Shown here: positions 59,401 to 64,000 of the stretch, piece by piece
Layout of the letters: every line of letters begins with the position of its first letter
Numbering within the stretch: the stretch's first letter is position 1
Program-made: the position numbers and the translations under genes
Assembly (NCBI GenBank): GCA_032622095.1
Contig: CP136067.1
Location: 196,068,052 to 196,132,051 of the forward strand
Direction of reading: 5' to 3'
Source of the DNA: Siphonodentalium dalli
Lineage: Eukaryota; Mollusca; Scaphopoda; Gadilida; Siphonodentaliidae
Length of the DNA stretch: 64,000 nt
The notes under the pieces: generated by a model
Database searches by the model: none
Told to the model about the DNA's origin: nothing
What the model saw: only the letters and a program-made list of their open reading frames with translations

Positions 59401-62400
59401 TTATACATAGAGAGAACACGAGTTGGTAAAATTTTGACCAAGATCGAGTGAAATTTGTCCGCACTAGGGATGGGGTCAAAATTGATAATTTTTTTGTTGT
59501 CTCCGATTTGAACCAAAATTGTTGTGAAGTATCTATAATATGTACTGAGGGCCATTATGAGTGAATTTTGTGAATCGGTTGCCAAATGTAGAAATTGTGG
59601 CCCCTTCCTTTTGTTCAAGTTTACAGAAAATGCACTATGAATTTAAATTTCTTCAACCGATCGTCACGTGTTTGGTGGCATTCGATGGGGAATTTCCAGT
59701 ACTTCAAAACGATTACCTACTTGTGGTATTACGACGATGGAGGCCAGAGATATTCGAAAGTATGTACTGAACAACATACATATTGGCCTACATAGTAGAA
59801 TATCACCACATTAACTTACCAGAACCCTACTAAATATTAAAGGGACATCAAATACGAACACAATGACGCAAAAATTAGCTCGATATCGCAAAAATTGGCC
59901 GAGATATGGCGAATTTTCTATCCGCGTCACCAAATTTCGAGGCATGGGTAGGGGTTACACCAGAACGCTCCAACTGAACACAGAAATGTCAATAAACCAT
60001 ACTATCAACATTCCAATCAATTTTGTGCGATTCCCTTATTATACTTCCATATTTTAATATGGAAGTATATTGTTATTCAATTTTTTATTTTTTTCCAATA
60101 TTATTTATTATACTAAGCAATTTTTCAACTCTTATATCTCTGGAAGTACATGATATATGTAGCTGGAATTTCGTATGTATATAGACCTATAATAATTCTA
60201 GGTCAATAGACTATATAGGATATTGTCCGCCCTTGATATACAGAGTTATGCCCCTTTTTGTGAAAACAATGGGGATGCTGTATCTCGAAAAGTATGAGCA
60301 GCAGAGACTCCAAATTTGGACCATATGTACAACTCAGTATTCCCTATTGGGTGAATGCATTAAAATTTATGTCCGCGCTTTCGGCACAGAGTTGTCGCCC
60401 ATGGTTCGCAAAACTCGATTTATTTCATATCCTGTGTGTGGCTATGGCATGCAAGGTATCCAGATTGGAGAGCTTCTATGCAGTTAACCATTAGCAACTT
60501 GATACGAAAAAACGTTTTGAACAGGGACGGACTTATATTTTTGGGGTTTGTGTGGGGGCGAAATTTTCGCAATTTGTTTTTTCGATGATTTCAACTATTT
60601 TTACTGTCGTGTATCTATAGGACGTACTAATGATCCTCCTGAAAGAATTTTGTAAATCGGTTCTGAAAAGTCCAAGTTACAGACCATCGAAAATTAAATA
60701 ATTGAGCTAATGTAGGAGCATTGGAGAGTGTGATACCATACCGGGGAGGCGATGAAAACATGTAGGGTGGTGATACCACGTCGGGATGGTGAGACCAGGC
60801 CGAGGGTGGTGAGACCAGGCTGACCGGTGGCGGATGTAAACGGCAGATTTAGCAACAAAAAACAAAAAACAAGTCCAGCGTTATAATATTTTTGTTGCAT
60901 ATTCCGAATGGGGAGAGTGGTGCGGACCGAATTTTACCGCTGGCAAGTTTTTTGTCCCAATCGTTACCGGTCTACGGCATGTACAAGAAAATTACCTATT
61001 TTTGGCGCCAAATCCAAACGGGCTAATATGTGAGCAAGGTTAATGCAGGAGCAGGTACTGCGGTATCGCGTAGGTAGGCCCCCAAAGTTTGATAGCTCTG
61101 CTATAATAGCAAACTGTCAAACAGCGAGTGATCTTCCGGTCGGTTCAGACTTTTTGCAAATTCCAACGAAAATCAAAGGGGGAAAAATTGTCTAAAAATC
61201 AAACATCGAGACAAAAATATTTTGAATAGTGGATATGATAGATAGTACCCAAACGCAACTTATCGATGTCTGCTTAATTTGCGCTAAGGTACCAGGTTTA
61301 CTAGTGGCGAGGCTTTATAATGTTAACAAGTATATTTAAGTGCTGTATCACTAAGCTATTTTTCTCGCCAAATCCGACCGGGTTAATGACGGAGCAATGT
61401 AATGCAGGAGCCGGTTCGTTGATATATTGTTGGTAACATCCCAAAGTTTGACCGCTCTACTTACAAAGCAAACCGACCAACGGAAAGCTCGTGTTCAGGT
61501 AGGTACATATTGGCAATTTCCAACAAAAATCATAAGTTCAAAAATTCTTGAAAAAAATAAAATATGGAGATAAAATTTTGCTGACGAGTGGATGTGATAG
61601 GGGATATCAACGCCCTACACTGGTGCGATTGCTTAAGTTTCAGAACAAAGGATCCACTCGTGGCGACGATATATGGCGTAGTGCGTAGTACATGCATAGG
61701 AACACAGACTACATCGATATATGGCAAAAGTCGAAATTCAAGCAGGCTAATGAAGGAGTGAGTCAAATGCGTGAGCATGTGCCTCAGTTTACCATATATA
61801 CATCCTGGAAGTTTGACTGTGGTATAAAAGCAATCCGTCTAACGGAGAACGCGCATCGGTTGGTCGAGGCTTTTGGCAACTTCAAGTATATTTTGCAAAG
61901 AAATACATGAAGAAATCGAGATAAAGCAAATTGGATGTGGTCGGTACTATCCACGTGCAAATTCGATGATTTTTTTTACTTTTCAAATGAATGCGCAATT
62001 AGTTAATCAGGATTAAGTGACCGATAGATATTACATGTATTCACTTATCATGCAGAAAAATACTCCCGGATGACTGTATACACATAGGAAAATTAATGTG
62101 AAGGGTTAACAATATGACTCTCTCTTTAAATAACAAGTTTGAAATAGTTTGTGGGTACAAAATAATAAATATGAATTGAAGATCCATGTCCAGTAAGACT
62201 TCTATCAGCTAATGTTTAATTTTTTCGAATATTTTATATTGAAATGAGATGTTTAATTGGGACAAGTTATTGATTTATTTTTAGAACATACCTGGTCACT
62301 GGTAACAGTAACCACTATTGTTCGTTAGCTAAACAACCACACATTATTTGACCAGAAGATATTCGAAATGAAATCAATATTAATCAATAGACTCATTTCC

Positions 62401-64000
62401 GGACAGAATTCTTGACTCATATTTAATATTTTATACCCTGATAACTATATAATACATTAAGTATAGGCTTATAGATATGTGTAGATCAGGGTTAGGCTTA
62501 ATGTTAACGTTATGGTCAGGATATGGTTTATAAATTGGGTTAGAATTGTGGATATTGTTAATGTTAAAATTGTGACGGTGTCAGTTATGCAAAGGATTTG
62601 GTTGTGGGTACGCTTGTATGTATAACTAGGCTCATCGAAAGAGTTTTGGTAATGGTCCAAGGTACGGCTATGAATATGGTTTGCAGGAGGGCAATGTATT
62701 TGGTAAGGATATTTTATTGGGTTAGAGTTAAGTGCTGTGGATAGGGCTGTGGAAATGGTTATGATTATGGATTGGCTGCCAATATTAGGGTTAGGAGTGG
62801 TTTATGTGTAAGGATTGGATAGGGGTCGGTAGATGATTAAATTATGGATGGTGGTCGGGGATGGGGAATTTATATGGAAGTATCAAAATTCTGCAGGCCA
62901 GAATTTTAACCCTCTAGTTATATTTATTATTATTTTTGTAATAGTTTCACAGTTATAATTTAAAATGTCACAGTTAGACTATGTGTATGATAATTATAAT
63001 TGTATGTGTGTAAATAATATTTGTGTTGTTTGTGATAATAAAACAATATTTTATAATTTACTTCTTTCTCTGCCCACACAAAATCCAACGAATTCATGTA
63101 GATTATTTAGATTATAATAACTACAAGTTTTGACTGTACTCTCAGGTGCGTAATAATCGCGATGACATAATAACAGTGAAGGTTTAGGCTGAAATTAAAA
63201 TTAGTGATATCAATTTCACTCTGTCTCACCGCCAAATAAGAGCGGTAGTTTCAGGAATTTTCTCCAAAATTAATAATCGTGCTGACACTATTATCAGGCA
63301 CCTGAGAGTCATTTATGATTTGGGAATGATATAAAGTATATATTAGCCCTACCCCCCCCCATGTACACCCCTCCCCACGGAGACCCCTCTATACCCACAT
63401 CCCTTGGTGCCATTGATATTTCCGTCCACAATAGTTTTGTGTGTATTTACATGTACCATTACAAAAAGACTTAGACCCACAGTTGTGTGATGAAAATTTC
63501 AGTAAATGTTCTAACCTGCACTAGTTGCATGTCTAAAACCTTGTTGTTTACTAGGTCCATAATGGTGTAGGACCCGTACTTCGCCGTATGCCCCGAGGAG
63601 TCGCAACGGGCATCTCCTCCAGCTATCACTGGTGTTCTGATGGCATTCAGGATGACTCGTTGTTCTCTCTCCCACACGCTGATGATGCTAGGGACGACGA
63701 AAGCTCGTTGTGTCTGTTGAAAGGCCGTCCGTTGTAAACAAGGCACTCCCATGTGTCGGAGAAACTGCCGAATCTTTGCGTAACTACTGCCCGAGATGGT
63801 GACGGCAGCAGTCAAAATGAGGTTGCCGGCTGGTGATCGGTTGCAGAACGGTTGCGTAGACCATAACCGGGTAAACCCACAACTGCAGGTAACTTTGAAG
63901 GTCGCCATGGTCCCACGAGTCCTAACCAAGCACACCTGGGCAGTTGATTGACACAGCATACATACGGCGAGGAGCAGACGGAGGCAATCTTCAAATACAA
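53491..64000 (-). CDS. DDE-transposase-like uncharacterised protein, 3' six exons (5' end outside window)
   Basis: Minus-strand exons: 64000-63516, 55761-55578, 55237-54992, 54690-54519, 54228-54077 and 53675-53491. All have GT/AG borders and join in phase, giving about 472 residues without a stop. Exon 1 (partial) has CSCGFTRLWSTQP, SPAGNLILTAAV and GGDARCDSSGHTAKYGSYT. Exon 2 has MELEGLKRSMAFL, LVTDRHTQVKAYL and HYFDVWHMSKG. Exon 3 has NHLYWVAAS, KEAKWLSLLNHI and KHTGHGKLFKKCAH. Exon 4 has KKLSPVHQTYGLEVFHRVV. Exon 5 has AALHFNENSNK and YPKFKKGE. Exon 6 ends KKFNKKELIRTRKSRF. From recall, this order defines a large animal family often labelled uncharacterised or THAP-associated, with an RNase H-like DDE fold. 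The Asp residues of GGD and VTDRH are the likely catalytic ones. Intact splicing suggests a functional gene or a young autonomous element. Confidence 0.85.
55849..60695 (+). repeat. 1.38-kb tandem array (subfamily B of the ATTATACTTCC hairpin elements) in an intron
   Basis: Units start TTATTATACTTCCATATTTT at 55849, 57229, 58651 and 60036; the last stops at about 60695. Spacings are 1,380, 1,422 and 1,385 bp, the extra 37 bp in the second being a duplicated terminal hairpin. Units 2-4 are nearly identical, unit 1 more diverged. The start is a perfect hairpin, ATACTTCCATAT with ATATGGAAGTAT. Related to 41142-43830. It lies in the first in-window intron of the minus-strand gene. Confidence 0.9.
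60985..61910 (+). repeat. Degenerate ~370-bp tandem repeat (three units)
   Basis: The words CCAAATCCAAACGGGCTAAT (60999), CCAAATCCGACCGGGTTAAT (about 61369) and GTCGAAATTCAAGCAGGCTA (about 61731) start units that also share AATGNAGGAGC and CCCAAAGTTTGA. A further copy is at 50305-50475. No coding sense. Confidence 0.65.
61911..63515. other. Intronic, non-coding; telomere-like words at 62480-62800
   Basis: Scattered GGGTTAGG, GGGTTAGAG and TTAGGGTTAGG words occur in an otherwise degraded purine/T-rich stretch. They could be an old interstitial telomeric-type repeat or chance. Nothing else recognised. Confidence 0.3.

Noticed and set aside
57463-60487. Identical 84-codon and 64-76-codon frames in each 1.38-kb unit
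   Set aside because: Units are nearly identical at DNA level, so shared frames carry no evidence of selection. The older first unit does not preserve the frames in a coding manner.
62480-62800. True interstitial telomere array
   Set aside because: GGGTTAG words are scattered and degenerate, never in perfect tandem, so only a weak note is justified.

Overview
This is 64 kb of eukaryotic, almost certainly animal, nuclear DNA. The genes are spliced with GT/AG introns. The rest is AT-rich and packed with non-LTR retrotransposons, a tRNA-derived SINE, Helitron-type elements, foldback and long-inverted-repeat DNA transposons and tandem repeats. The mix of families suggests a marine invertebrate (lophotrochozoan or non-vertebrate deuterostome). 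I cannot name the species. There are no bacterial operons, CRISPR arrays or rRNA genes.

Layout. 1-6.6 kb: a Helitron 3' end, a foldback hairpin, and a nearly full-length CR1/L2-like LINE (PHD finger, endonuclease, reverse transcriptase) broken by one frameshift and two stops. 7.3-8.3 kb: hAT-like non-autonomous element. 9.7-15.4 kb: a 160-bp tandem array beside a large foldback element whose arms are arrays of ~168-bp units and whose centre holds a LINE 3' end. 17.5-26.3 kb: Helitron copies flanking a 4.9-kb long-inverted-repeat element (17971-22893, candidate TSD TCCTTT), then a tRNA-derived SINE. 28.4-32.9 kb: a second, degenerate LINE on the minus strand. 34.4-38.2 kb: an inverted-repeat element (candidate TSD TATT) with a second element nested in it. 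39.2-41.1 kb: a small spliced gene for a protein like the P2X7 receptor C-terminal (ballast) domain. 41.1-46.6 kb: a tandem element family with a terminal hairpin, then three Helitrons head to tail, the first containing a higher-order satellite. 46.6-50.3 kb: inverted duplicates of a small two-exon gene remnant and another Helitron. 53.5-64.0 kb: the 3' six exons of a minus-strand gene of the uncharacterised DDE-transposase-like family (motifs GGDARCDS, VTDRH, WHMSKG). Its 7.8-kb intron holds a 1.38-kb tandem array.

Only the P2X7-ballast-like gene and the DDE-like gene look like intact host-type coding units. All six in-window exons of the DDE-like gene join in phase. The two genes converge about 12 kb apart. 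Whether they belong to one mobile system, or are domesticated, is the main open question. Boundaries of mobile elements are approximate except where terminal duplications or paired termini are stated.
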